Source: Bacillota bacterium (GTDB taxonomy: Bacteria; Bacillota; Clostridia; Oscillospirales; Ruminococcaceae). Taken from it: DNA of 64,000 bases. Shown here in pieces: positions 44,076 through 52,505 of this stretch. The notes beneath the pieces are model-generated. The model was given only the letters and a program-made list of their open reading frames with translations. It was not told the DNA's origin and ran no database searches. A program made the translations under genes and the position numbers. Location: assembly GCA_023391005.1 (NCBI GenBank), contig JAEWBS010000112.1:13364-77363 (forward strand), in the 5' to 3' direction. How positions within the stretch are numbered: position 1 is the stretch's first letter; every line of letters starts with the position of its first letter.

Positions 44076-44564
44076 TTACGGGCTGCTTTTTTTGCGCATA
44101 TGACGCTGCACAGCCTTTACAATCAGATATATTCCCAGCGCGGCCAGCAGCCCCACGCAAAACCCCGAGAAATCAAGCCATACGTCCTGAACCTGCGCGC
44201 CGCGATACGAAAAAATCTGTATTGTTTCGTCGAGCGTCGCAACAATCAGGCCAAAAAAGGCGCAGTTCACAACGGACTGAAGCCGCACACGTCCGAACAG
44301 TATCAGCAGCAGCGCAAGCTGGGTGCCAAGCGCTGCAAACTCGGTGAAATGGGCCAGCTTGCGGACAAAATGATCGGTCACGTTCCCGACTCCGGCCATA
44401 ACCTCCAGCACCGGTTTGACCTTTTTAAGAACGCCAAGACTCAGCGCCTGTGACGCTTCAATGCTCTGCGTCGAGTTGCCCCAAATAAAGGTCAACGTGC
44501 CAAGTACGAAGAAAACCAGAACAACGGTCGATATACGTTTTGTTTTCATGTTATTTGATGACAT
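44076..44564 (-). CDS. VanZ-family membrane protein
   Basis: The 162-residue protein has four membrane helices with the VanZ-like conserved residues: FVRKLAHFTEFAALG (His-Phe-x-Glu), ATLDETIQIFSYRGAQVQDVWLD (Asp-Glu-x-x-Gln, Arg, Asp). VanZ confers low-level teicoplanin resistance in enterococci, but most family members have unknown roles and the motif suggests enzyme activity in the membrane. It starts 8 nt after the glycerate kinase stop and may simply share its transcript. Confidence 0.85.
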   Translation of the reverse strand: MSSNNMKTKRISTVVLVFFVLGTLTFIWGNSTQSIEASQALSLGVLKKVKPVLEVMAGVGNVTDHFVRKLAHFTEFAALGTQLALLLILFGRVRLQSVVNCAFFGLIVATLDETIQIFSYRGAQVQDVWLDFSGFCVGLLAALGIYLIVKAVQRHMRKKSSP

Positions 44565-44572
44565 CCGTCCGT

Positions 44573-45808
44573 CTATTGGCGGCGAATAAGCACGCAGGCT
44601 ACGTCGTTAACGTTCGTACCCGTCGGGCCGGTCATGATCAGCCCGCCGCAGGCGTTTAACGCGTGATAGGCATCGTTATTGCGCAACACCTCAAAGGGGT
44701 CGATCCCCCGCTCTTGGAGCTGCTGGTAGGTGCTGTCGGTAACAAACCCGCCCGCGGCGTCGGTGGGGCCGTCGGTGCCGTCCGAGCCAAATGAGAACAC
44801 GGCCGTCTCCTGCAACCCATTGAGCAGCGCGGCTGCCCCGAGCGCAATTTCCTGATTGCGACCGCCCAGACCTTTGCCGGTCAGCGTCACAACTGTTTCG
44901 CCCCCGGCCAGAAAAGCTAACGATTTGTCGCCGCTCTGGTGGTACTGCGCTATAGCCGCCAGAAACGCGCCGGCGTCACGGGCCTGACAGGTGAGGCAAT
45001 CAGTCAATACCGTCGTTTCATAGCCGAGCGACCGGCAGACGGCGGCCGCAGCCTCGCACAATTCGCGCACACTGCCGGTTATGACCGTTTCGACGTTATC
45101 AAGCGACTTGGGCGTTTCCTGATCGAGCAGGGCCAACGCTTTTTCAGAAAGGGACAGGCGATATTTTTCAACCACCTGCTTGGCGTCCTGAGCGGTCGAG
45201 GAATCGGGGTAGGCCGGGCCGGAAGCAATCATATCCAGCGGATCCCCGATAATATCCGAGAGAACGATGGAGAATACGCGTGCCGGCGCGCAATGTTGGG
45301 CGAACCGCCCGCCTTTAACGCCGGACATACGCTTGCGCAGCGTGTTCATTTCCACAATATCGGCTCCGCAAGCCAGCAGATCCTTCGTTAGCTGCAAAAG
45401 CTCGGTTTCTGGGATAAGCGGGGCCTCAAACAGCGCCGACCCGCCGCCCGACAGGAGGAACAAAACTGTATCTTTCTCGGTCAAATCCCCGGTCAGCTCA
45501 AGCACACGACGCGTGGCTTTAAAGGTATTTTCGTCTGGAACGGGGTGCCCCGCCTCCCAAATTTCAAACGACCCGATGGCCCCTTGGCTATGGTCGTATT
45601 TTGTGATGACAATGCCGCCGGTAATTTGGTGCCCCAACTGATCAAAAGCGGCGTCAGCCATCGCCCAGGCAGCCTTGCCGACGGCGACCACCAAAAGCTG
45701 TCCGCCAGAAAATGCCCGATCTGCAAGCGCCCGGCTCACCGCCTGCCTCGGCTGTACCTGTAAAATAGATTGCGCGACAATTCTGTCGCAGTCGTCTCGT
45801 AAGCGCAT
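44573..45808 (-). CDS. Glycerate 2-kinase (GckA/TtuD type, MOFRL domain)
   Basis: The 411-residue enzyme of the DUF4147/MOFRL glycerate kinase group has GKAAWAMADAAF and FLLSGGGSALFEAP near the N-terminus and a C-terminal MOFRL domain (LAGGETVVTLTGKGLGGRNQE, FGSDGTDGPTDAAGG). It phosphorylates D-glycerate to 2-phosphoglycerate. This links the neighbouring tartronate-semialdehyde reductase (46461) and 2-hydroxyacid dehydrogenase (47383) to glycolysis. The ATG follows AAGGAGG. Confidence 0.92.
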   Translation of the reverse strand: MRLRDDCDRIVAQSILQVQPRQAVSRALADRAFSGGQLLVVAVGKAAWAMADAAFDQLGHQITGGIVITKYDHSQGAIGSFEIWEAGHPVPDENTFKATRRVLELTGDLTEKDTVLFLLSGGGSALFEAPLIPETELLQLTKDLLACGADIVEMNTLRKRMSGVKGGRFAQHCAPARVFSIVLSDIIGDPLDMIASGPAYPDSSTAQDAKQVVEKYRLSLSEKALALLDQETPKSLDNVETVITGSVRELCEAAAAVCRSLGYETTVLTDCLTCQARDAGAFLAAIAQYHQSGDKSLAFLAGGETVVTLTGKGLGGRNQEIALGAAALLNGLQETAVFSFGSDGTDGPTDAAGGFVTDSTYQQLQERGIDPFEVLRNNDAYHALNACGGLIMTGPTGTNVNDVACVLIRRQ

Positions 45809-45992
45809 TGTAATTCCTCCTTAGCGTTCAATAGCCTCATGTTCCATTTTGCTTTGCATAACTCCAGTATACCAAAACAGAGCCGTTGTGTCTGCTTTCG
45901 CAGCTACTTCGGCCCTGTTTTTTTTGAGGTCTACTTGGGCTACCGCCCCCTAAGACGGTTCATATCGCTATCGTTCCAAAAACAATGCAACG

Positions 45993-46445
45993 CTAATCCA
46001 GACGGACTTTGACAACGGCCTTTATAATGGGCTCCGACACCTCATTGATCGCCCGCTCCGGCATATGCCCATCGTCCGGCAATACCAGCGCGAACAGATC
46101 GCCGGTCAGCGTAATCGGCTCGCAGGCGCCTTCAAAATAATACACGTCTTTGTCGTCATGGGATTCTACGAGCGTAAGATCATCCAGCGGCGCAAAACAA
46201 AAATACTCCTTGCCGCGTACCACCAGTTGAATATCGGCATAGTGATGGTGATTTTCAAGCTTGCACTCTTTGAGCGGAAAAGAGTTGTAATGCTTGATCA
46301 GGATAAACAGGTCCTCGCCGTCGATGGCGTGCTTGCCCGCTTCCATCGCCGCAAGGTCGGTTTCCTGCAAATAGCGCAGGCCCTTTTCAAAACGCGGGCC
46401 GAGTCCGTAATATAAATGGGCGTTTTTCAGTTTATCAATTATCAT
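45993..46445 (-). CDS. YhcH/YjgK/YiaL family cupin protein
   Basis: The 150-residue double-stranded beta-helix protein of the DUF386 family has LENHHHYADIQLVVRGKEYF, carrying the metal-binding histidines, and FALVLPDDGHMPERA. Relatives (YiaL, YhcH, EbgC) accompany sugar-acid and sialic-acid catabolism and may act as mutarotases or isomerases of sugar acids. It lies 15 nt before garR on the same transcript. Confidence 0.88.
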   Translation of the reverse strand: MIIDKLKNAHLYYGLGPRFEKGLRYLQETDLAAMEAGKHAIDGEDLFILIKHYNSFPLKECKLENHHHYADIQLVVRGKEYFCFAPLDDLTLVESHDDKDVYYFEGACEPITLTGDLFALVLPDDGHMPERAINEVSEPIIKAVVKVRLD

Positions 46446-46460
46446 AGTCTTCTCCCTTTG

Positions 46461-47354
46461 CTACAATAGTTTGGATTCAATAGGGGTTCCGGAGAGTTTT
46501 TCGTAATATTTGGCCAAGGCGCTGTGGTCCTGCTGACCACATCCGTCAGCACGCAGCGTCTGCATCATTTCCATTACTGCTGCTGTCAGCGGGCTGGGGG
46601 AGCCGACGCTATGGGCCGTTTCGAGCACATTGGCCAGATCTTTAATATGCAGATCAATTTTAAAACCGGGGTTGTAGTTGTGCTGGAGCATCATAGGGCC
46701 TTTGGCGTTCATGACCGTGCTGCCCGCCAGACCGCCGCTGATCGCATCTAAAACCAGTTTGGGGTCGACACCGGCTTTGGTGGCCAGCATCAGCGCCTCG
46801 GACAACGCCGCGATATTCAGCGCGACAATGACCTGATTCGCCAGCTTGGTCGTATTGCCCGCGCCGATTTCACCGCAGTAAACAGCGCTTGCGCCCATGC
46901 ACATAAGAATATCATACACCTTATCAAAGATTGCCTTGTCACCGCCAACCATAATCGATAACGTGCCGTCAACAGCCTTAGGTTCGCCGCCGCTCACCGG
47001 CGCGTCGAGCATTTTTATGTTCTTTTGCGCACACTGCTTAGCGACTTCTTGAGAGGCCAGCGGTGCGATGGAACTCATGTCTATCAGAATTCCGCCCGGC
47101 TGCATGCCGTCTAAAACACCGTTCTCTCCGCAGATGACCGTCTTTACGTGCGGAGAATTGGGCAGCATGGTGATAATATGGTCACACTGCTCGGCAACCT
47201 GTGCGGGGGAGCCGGCGGTCGTTGCCCCCAAAGCGACTATTTCTTGCACGGCGTCGCTGTTAATGTCGTAAACAACCAGCGTATGCCCTTTGCTGATTAA
47301 ATTTTTACACATGGGCTTTCCCATAATGCCAAGCCCGATAAAACCAATTTTCAT
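46461..47354 (-). CDS. garR: GarR-like 2-hydroxy-3-oxopropionate (tartronate semialdehyde) reductase
   Basis: The 297-residue beta-hydroxyacid dehydrogenase has the Rossmann motif IGFIGLGIMGKPMCKNL and the substrate loop DAPVSGGEPKAVDG. The catalytic Lys is in GNTTKLANQ, and KDLANVLETAH lies near the C-terminus. It reduces tartronate semialdehyde to D-glycerate, the substrate of the kinase at 44573. 3-Hydroxyisobutyrate dehydrogenase is a close alternative, but context favours glycerate formation. GGAGG precedes the ATG. Confidence 0.87.
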   Translation of the reverse strand: MKIGFIGLGIMGKPMCKNLISKGHTLVVYDINSDAVQEIVALGATTAGSPAQVAEQCDHIITMLPNSPHVKTVICGENGVLDGMQPGGILIDMSSIAPLASQEVAKQCAQKNIKMLDAPVSGGEPKAVDGTLSIMVGGDKAIFDKVYDILMCMGASAVYCGEIGAGNTTKLANQVIVALNIAALSEALMLATKAGVDPKLVLDAISGGLAGSTVMNAKGPMMLQHNYNPGFKIDLHIKDLANVLETAHSVGSPSPLTAAVMEMMQTLRADGCGQQDHSALAKYYEKLSGTPIESKLL

Positions 47355-47382
47355 TGTATGCCTCCTGTTATCACGCGTCCTG

Positions 47383-48357
47383 TCACGGGTTTACAACGTT
47401 GATCGGCTTTCCGCCTTGGAACGCCTTTAGATTCTCGACAGCCACATCCAACAGCCGGGAACGGGAAGCGAGTGGCGCCCAAGACAAGTGGGGCGTAATA
47501 ATGCAGTTCTTTGCGCCCAGCAGAGGACTGCTTGCGGGCAGCGGCTCTACAGGGACGACATCCAGCCCCGCTCCGGCGACCTTGCCGCTCTCCAGTGCGG
47601 CGACCAGATCCTCTTCAACAATCAGAGGACCTCTGGAGTTGTTGATAATCATCACGCCGTCCTTCATTTTTTCAATGCTGTCCTTATTGATGATGCCCGT
47701 ATTGGCAGGGGTCTGAGGACAATGCAGTGCGATGACGTCGGATTGGGCCAACAACTCGTCTAGCGTTGTGTAGCGCAGCGTGTCGCAGACAACCGACTGA
47801 TCCTGAATTTCGTCATAGGCAAGAACCTGCATGCCCAGCGCCTGAGCAAGCCGGGCGGTACGCTTGCCGATTCGGCCAAGCCCGATGATGCCCATAGTCT
47901 TGCCGTCCAGCTCAATAAGCGGATAGTCCCAGAAACAGTAGTCAAGGCATTTGCTCCATTCGCCTGCCTGTACGGCACGGTTGTGCTCGCCCACATGATG
48001 GCAAAGCTCAAGCAAAAGCGCAATGGCAGTTTGTGCGACCGCGGCAGTGCCGTAAATTGGAACATTACAAACGGGGATACCCTTCTCCTTCGCGGCGACC
48101 GTATCCACAACATTGAACCCTGTTGCCATGACGCCGATAAATTTAATGCTGGGCGCTTTGTCCAGAATATCTCTGGTCAACGGCGTTTTGTTGGTAAACA
48201 CCGCCTGAGCGTCTCCGATGCGCTCTAAAATTAAAGCCGCTTCCTTAGGATCGCTGGTGGTGCGGTCGTAAACCGTTACATCCCCCAGAGCCTGTAAGCT
48301 GTCCCAGCTCAAATCGCCGGGGTTTAACGTATAGCCGTCCAGTACGACAATTTTCAT
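47383..48357 (-). CDS. D-isomer-specific 2-hydroxyacid dehydrogenase (second copy)
   Basis: The 324-residue enzyme has GIIGLGRIGKRTA, the catalytic Arg in NNSRGPLIVEEDL, the Glu in PVEP and the His in TPHLSWAP. Its N-terminus, MKIVVLDGYTLNPGDLSW, is identical over 18 residues with the dehydrogenase at 22287-23252. It probably reduces hydroxypyruvate or glyoxylate, again feeding glycerate. It is second in the kdgT operon, 28 nt before garR. Confidence 0.9.
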   Translation of the reverse strand: MKIVVLDGYTLNPGDLSWDSLQALGDVTVYDRTTSDPKEAALILERIGDAQAVFTNKTPLTRDILDKAPSIKFIGVMATGFNVVDTVAAKEKGIPVCNVPIYGTAAVAQTAIALLLELCHHVGEHNRAVQAGEWSKCLDYCFWDYPLIELDGKTMGIIGLGRIGKRTARLAQALGMQVLAYDEIQDQSVVCDTLRYTTLDELLAQSDVIALHCPQTPANTGIINKDSIEKMKDGVMIINNSRGPLIVEEDLVAALESGKVAGAGLDVVPVEPLPASSPLLGAKNCIITPHLSWAPLASRSRLLDVAVENLKAFQGGKPINVVNP

Positions 48358-48430
48358 GCTTCTTCCTCCTGTGGTATAAGGTTAAAGTTTTATTTAACGA
48401 TATTTAAAATTAAACGCCCAAAAGTTCGCC

Positions 48431-49414
48431 TTAATGCTCTAAGGCCTCTTTTGCGGCCCTGTCCTTCTCACTGAGCCAATCGGGATGCTTTTTAAGGTTC
48501 TTTTTATAAATATAGGTCGTCAGAATCGGGGTGCAGATCGCGGTCGTAATCATCGCTGCCGCCACATAAGGCGTTGCCGCAGCCGCTGTGGCCTCCAGCG
48601 TCGGGTCAACCGCCGCAATTGCAAGCGGGACACCGACCGCGTTTCCGGCCGTGCTCGAGCAAGCCGCGCCTGCAACGCCGGTTCCACCCGTCGCTCTGTC
48701 AGCAAAAATATTGATCGCTCCGCCAATACCCACGGTGATGAGCCCCAGCACAATGCCCATCGGGCCTGCGGTGAGAATCATGCGGAAGTCGAGGCGCGTG
48801 CCCATCGCCAAAGCCATAAAGGGGATCATGATGCTGCCGCCGTTGGTGAGGAATTTTCTCATCTCGGGGTCAAGGTTGCCGAGAATCATGCCAAAGATAA
48901 TTGGAACGATAACGCCGACCAGTTCCATGAACGGAATCGTCGCGATACCCGCGGTGCCGACCGCGATCATGGTCAGGAAGGGACCGTCGTTAACAGATAA
49001 AACCGATATGGCGCCGATCTCCTCCTTGGAGCCAAACTCGGCGGTGAGGGCCGCGTACAGTCCGCCGTTTGTATTGGATACGGCGGAGATAATGGCCAAA
49101 GCCGAAAGACCTAAGAAGCCGCCGGGGCCGAACAGGCTGTTGACCGCAAGCCCCAGCCCGACCGAAAACAGATATTTGGTAAGGGTCGTGACGCTGCCGA
49201 TTTTAAGCGCCTTAGGCGCCGAGTCAAAGGACATGCCCGCACCCATGCATACTAAAAACGCACCGATGAAAACATTGTGGTTGCTCATGATTGCCGTAAC
49301 AAATCCGCCAATTTTGAATACGCCCGGAGCGAATGTATTAATGGTCGCCGATATGAACATAGGAACAATCATCATACCGCCGGGTACCTTTTCGATTGTT
49401 TTTTTAATATTCAT
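48431..49414 (-). CDS. kdgT: KdgT-family 2-keto-3-deoxygluconate permease
   Basis: The 327-residue permease has about ten membrane segments with KdgT marks: IEKVPGGMMIVPMFISATINTFAPG at the start, GAGMSFDSAPKALKIG, SNTNGGLYAALTAEFG and ATGGTGVAGAACSSTAGNAVGVP. It imports 2-keto-3-deoxygluconate or a related keto sugar acid with protons. ATG 49414 follows GGGAGG. It is first in an operon behind a perfect consensus promoter. No KDG kinase or aldolase is encoded here, so the substrate could be another small keto or hydroxy acid. Confidence 0.9.
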   Translation of the reverse strand: MNIKKTIEKVPGGMMIVPMFISATINTFAPGVFKIGGFVTAIMSNHNVFIGAFLVCMGAGMSFDSAPKALKIGSVTTLTKYLFSVGLGLAVNSLFGPGGFLGLSALAIISAVSNTNGGLYAALTAEFGSKEEIGAISVLSVNDGPFLTMIAVGTAGIATIPFMELVGVIVPIIFGMILGNLDPEMRKFLTNGGSIMIPFMALAMGTRLDFRMILTAGPMGIVLGLITVGIGGAINIFADRATGGTGVAGAACSSTAGNAVGVPLAIAAVDPTLEATAAAATPYVAAAMITTAICTPILTTYIYKKNLKKHPDWLSEKDRAAKEALEH

Positions 49415-49494
49415 TCTAACAAAACCTCCCATTAAGCAAATATTGTCCCGCTTACAACAAAATCTCCGGCGCGCACGGATATTCTGCTGGCCCC

Positions 49495-49523
49495 ATTATA
49501 GTGAGGTTTTAATGCAATGTCAA
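49495..49523 (-). promoter_or_regulatory. Perfect-consensus sigma-A promoter of the kdgT operon
   Basis: Minus strand TTGACA (49523-49518), exactly 17 nt, TATAAT (49500-49495). All 12 hexamer bases match consensus. It lies about 80 nt before kdgT, directly downstream of the palindrome at 49526. Confidence 0.88.
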
Positions 49524-49525
49524 CA

Positions 49526-49551
49526 AAAATATTTAAACATTTAAATATTTT
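49526..49551. promoter_or_regulatory. 12-bp palindrome abutting the kdgT -35
   Basis: AAAATATTTAAA-CA-TTTAAATATTTT ends 2 nt before the TTGACA hexamer. Its position suits an activator or repressor site of the kdgT promoter. The sequence is very AT-rich, so chance contributes, but a 24-base perfect dyad is notable. Confidence 0.55.
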
Positions 49552-49574
49552 ATTAGGCAATCGTACATCAATAT

Positions 49575-49610
49575 GTATAGAATATATACACATGCGTATA
49601 TATTCTATAC
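49575..49610. repeat. 15-bp perfect inverted repeat overlapping the end of the sigma-54 activator gene
   Basis: GTATAGAATATATAC and its complement flank ACATGC, covering the last codons of the PrpR-like gene. No T-run follows on the minus strand. It may be an operator for kdgT control from upstream or a 3' hairpin of the regulator mRNA. Confidence 0.6.
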
Positions 49611-51479
49611 ACCACTCAAATGCTTGTTAAGCGTGACGCGCGTGATGCCTAATCGCTGAGCGGTCTTGGTTTTGTTAAATCCTTCTTCTTTCAACGCCCG
49701 CAAAACAATGCGCTGTGTAATTTCCTCCAACGTGCCGGAGCATGCCATGGCGCTTAAATCTTCGTCGCTCGTTTGCTCTTCTATTTGGAGATGCTCCATG
49801 TCCCCCTCCCTAAAAAGGCCGTTTTCTGATAGAAGGACAATTTTCTGAACAATATTTTCAAGCTGCCTGACATTGCCCGGCCAGCTATAGGCGCTAAGGC
49901 GCGAAATGACGCTGTCATCCAACCGCAACGGCGGAAATCCGTATTTGCGGCAATATTTTTTAATAAAAAACTCAACTAAAAGCGGTACATCCTCAATGCG
50001 CTCACGCAGCGGCGGAATGTTAATGTTAAGCACACTGATGCGGTAATATAAATCCTCACGGAATCTCTTTTCGTTCACTGCGTCAAACAAGACTTTATTG
50101 GAGGCGGCAATAATGCGGACATTTACCGGTACAATGCTGTCGCCGCCCATCCGCATGACCTCGCGCTCCTGCAACACTCTTAATATTTTTGATTGGATCG
50201 CCAAATCCAGCTCGGCAATCTCGTCAAGAAACAAGGTTCCGTTGTGCGCAAGCTCAAAAACGCCCTTTTTTCCGCCTTTTCTGGCGCCGACAAACGCGCC
50301 GTCCACATAGCCGAACAGAGTGCTTTCAAGCTGTTCAGCGGGCAATGTCGCACAGTTTATAGCGATAAACGGGCCTCTTTTTCGCTTGCTGCTATTATGT
50401 ATCGATTGGGCGAACAGTTCTTTTCCGGTTCCGCTCTCACCGTAAATAAAAACCGTCGAATCGACCGAGGCGTATTTCTGCGACAAACTGACCGTTTCTC
50501 GAATCTTAACGCCTGTCCCAATGATATCCTCAAAATGGTGTTTTGCAATCAAGCCCTTCTTGGATAAAGTCCGGCGGATTTTTTGTTCTAATTCCTGAAT
50601 TTCCGTAACATCCTCACAGGTGATGGCAACGCCCTTGCATTCCTTTTCCACCCAGACAGGGAAGGTATTTGCCACTATATATTTCCCCTGCACCTTCACA
50701 ATCTGCTGTGAGGTACCTTGTCCGCTTTCCAGCACCATGCGCGTATTAATTGCGGGGAGTATCAGGTTGATGTCGGTGTCGAGCACCTCTTGTTTGGTTA
50801 TCTGAAACAGATTTTCGGCCACATGGTTAAACAGAATAATTTTAGAATCTTGATCTGTCACGATAATACCCTCGTCAAGATGCTCCACAATAGCGTTAAC
50901 ACGGGAGTTTTTTTCGCGCTCTTGTAAAATAGCAGCGCAAATTTTTTCGGCCTTGTCGATGGCCTCCTCGACCGCTTCTTTACCGGATTTTACAAGCTCC
51001 ACAACAAGCCCTTTATGCTTTGCAATACGCACCGCAACGGTGTCACCAACCACAATGTCAATATCCATACTACAAATCATATCGACGATTCGTTCAATTT
51101 CTTCCTCAAACGTAAAGGGGAAGTAATAAATTTGCGTCCCCATCACTTCTTCAAGAATTTTAACGCCGGATATCACATTATCCGCACCAATGACGGCGAT
51201 GCGTCGATCTCGATATTTATATACCGCGCGCAGAATATCATAGGCGCACACCGCCACCTCTACAACAGGCAGCCCAAACGATTTGCGCAGAAGGCGTGCT
51301 GTGCCGCCACGGCTGATAATGACTTCTTTATCGGTCAGATCGCACATTTGAATATTCTTAACCGCCTCAAAAAGCTCGCCGGTTACGATCTCCATTTTAT
51401 CACCGCGCTGTTTCATCACTTGGCGCGCAATTTCCCGCATTCCGTCATATGTAGCGACAAACAAGATTTTTTTCAGCAT
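49605..51479 (-). CDS. PrpR-type enhancer-binding regulator (PrpR_N-PAS-AAA+-Fis HTH) with changed GAFTGA loop
   Basis: The 624-residue protein has a PrpR_N sensory domain (about 1-180; RGGTARLLRKSFGLPVVEV), a PAS domain (about 190-300; ILFNHVAENLFQITKQEVL) and an AAA+ domain with Walker A GESGTGKELFAQ and Walker B GTLFLDEIAEL. A C-terminal Fis HTH (NKTKTAQRLGITRVTLNKHL) follows. The sigma-54 contact loop reads GAFVGA instead of GAFTGA. It probably senses a small acid and controls the adjacent kdgT operon, whose promoter, however, is of sigma-A type. ATG 51479 follows AGGAGGAG. Confidence 0.9.
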   Translation of the reverse strand: MLKKILFVATYDGMREIARQVMKQRGDKMEIVTGELFEAVKNIQMCDLTDKEVIISRGGTARLLRKSFGLPVVEVAVCAYDILRAVYKYRDRRIAVIGADNVISGVKILEEVMGTQIYYFPFTFEEEIERIVDMICSMDIDIVVGDTVAVRIAKHKGLVVELVKSGKEAVEEAIDKAEKICAAILQEREKNSRVNAIVEHLDEGIIVTDQDSKIILFNHVAENLFQITKQEVLDTDINLILPAINTRMVLESGQGTSQQIVKVQGKYIVANTFPVWVEKECKGVAITCEDVTEIQELEQKIRRTLSKKGLIAKHHFEDIIGTGVKIRETVSLSQKYASVDSTVFIYGESGTGKELFAQSIHNSSKRKRGPFIAINCATLPAEQLESTLFGYVDGAFVGARKGGKKGVFELAHNGTLFLDEIAELDLAIQSKILRVLQEREVMRMGGDSIVPVNVRIIAASNKVLFDAVNEKRFREDLYYRISVLNINIPPLRERIEDVPLLVEFFIKKYCRKYGFPPLRLDDSVISRLSAYSWPGNVRQLENIVQKIVLLSENGLFREGDMEHLQIEEQTSDEDLSAMACSGTLEEITQRIVLRALKEEGFNKTKTAQRLGITRVTLNKHLSGV

Positions 51480-51627
51480 ATTATTACTCCTCCTGAAACG
51501 TTCTCGTAAGCGATATAGCATATCCAACATTTTCTACCTGATTTATATTATAGCACATGTTGCACCAAACATATAAACAATGCGCTGCAGAGAGTGTATA
51601 GATTCCACTAAAACCTTTTTTATAGAA

Positions 51628-51676
51628 AGATGGACAATGGATTTTTTACCATGAGGTAAAAATCCATTGTCCATCT
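51628..51676. terminator. Terminator between sigK and the PrpR-like gene
   Basis: A long stem (AGATGGACAATGGATTTTT with its complement, 20 or more bp) around CATGAG; the T-tract lies inside the stem and TTTC follows on the minus strand. It separates two minus-strand genes. Confidence 0.78.
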
Positions 51677-51760
51677 GAGCTTGAGAATCTGTATCGGGTT
51701 TTCTGAGCCCTTTATAGCCGTACCGATTAACACGCCTATTTCAGCCGCGTTATCAGCCGT

Positions 51761-52462
51761 CTATTGCTCCTTTTTTTCAAACTTCTCTCTCAGCTTAGAA
51801 AGCGCCTTCGATTCCAGCCTTGAGACGTAAGAACGCGATATACCCATACTTTGGGCAATCTCGCGCTGGGTTAGCGGGCGCTTGCCATGCAGACCGTAGC
51901 GCAGTATCACGATATCCCGCTCGCGGTCATTAAGCTCACTCTCGATGCTGTGATGCAGCTCCTGCGCCCGAAGGCGAAATTCAATATCCTCAAAGATGCT
52001 GCCCTCATCCGCCATAATGTCCTGCAACGTCAGCGCGTTGCCGTCCTTGTCGGTATCAATCGGATCGAATATATAGACATCCTGCGCTGTTTTTTTACGG
52101 TTGCGGAAGTACATGAGGATTTCGTTTTCTATACATCTGGAAGCGTAGGTTGCAAACCGTGTTCCTTTTTCATAGTCAAAGGTTGAGACCGCCTTGATCA
52201 AGCCGATGGTGCCGATCGAGATCAGATCATCCTGATCCTTGATATTGGAATAGTACTTTTTGATGATATGTACCACCAGCCGCAGATTGTGTTCAATCAG
52301 ACGGTTTTTGGCCTGCGCGTCCCCTTCGCGGATCAGCTTTAAACATTCGCGTTCATTTTTAGCTGAAAGCGGTTTAGGGAATGAATTTCCGCTGCTGACA
52401 TGCAACACAAAAAGGAGCCGCATCAACTGTGGCAGCCCTGCTAAAAGCGTCTCTAAAAACAT
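51761..52462 (-). CDS. sigK: RNA polymerase sporulation sigma factor SigK
   Basis: The 233-residue sigma factor opens with the hydrophobic SigK/SigE-type pro-sequence (MFLETLLAGLPQLMRLLFVLHV). Region 2 (LIEHNLRLVVHIIKKYYSNIKDQDDLISIGTIGLIKAVSTFDYEKGTRFATYASRCIENEILMYFR) and region 4 (LTQREIAQSMGISRSYVSRLESKALSKLR) follow. It directs late mother-cell transcription, including coat and exosporium genes. The gene is continuous, not split by a skin element as in some Bacillus and Clostridioides strains. It must be activated by removal of the pro-sequence. Confidence 0.92.
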   Translation of the reverse strand: MFLETLLAGLPQLMRLLFVLHVSSGNSFPKPLSAKNERECLKLIREGDAQAKNRLIEHNLRLVVHIIKKYYSNIKDQDDLISIGTIGLIKAVSTFDYEKGTRFATYASRCIENEILMYFRNRKKTAQDVYIFDPIDTDKDGNALTLQDIMADEGSIFEDIEFRLRAQELHHSIESELNDRERDIVILRYGLHGKRPLTQREIAQSMGISRSYVSRLESKALSKLREKFEKKEQ

Positions 52463-52496
52463 AGTATTCCGCCCTCTCACGTTGTATTTCACCCTA

Positions 52497-52505
52497 TATT
52501 TTATG
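52497..52505 (-). promoter_or_regulatory. Possible sigma-E/sigma-K -10 box upstream of sigK
   Basis: Minus strand CATAAAATA fits CATANNNTA, 35 nt before the sigK ATG. The same pattern stands before the collagen-like gene. No -35 assigned. Confidence 0.35.

Noticed and set aside
44573..45808. Hydroxypyruvate reductase (old name for the TtuD family)
   Set aside because: The MOFRL domain and conserved blocks mark glycerate 2-kinase, and no Rossmann NAD motif is present.
48588..49544. 318-codon plus-strand frame opposite kdgT
   Set aside because: Shadow of the permease gene; it crosses the consensus kdgT promoter and has Pro/Ala/Ile-rich shadow composition.
49435..49604. Search for a sigma-54 (-24/-12) promoter of kdgT
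   Set aside because: No GG-N10-GC element with TGGCA/TTGCA character was found on the coding strand; the perfect sigma-A promoter explains the start better.
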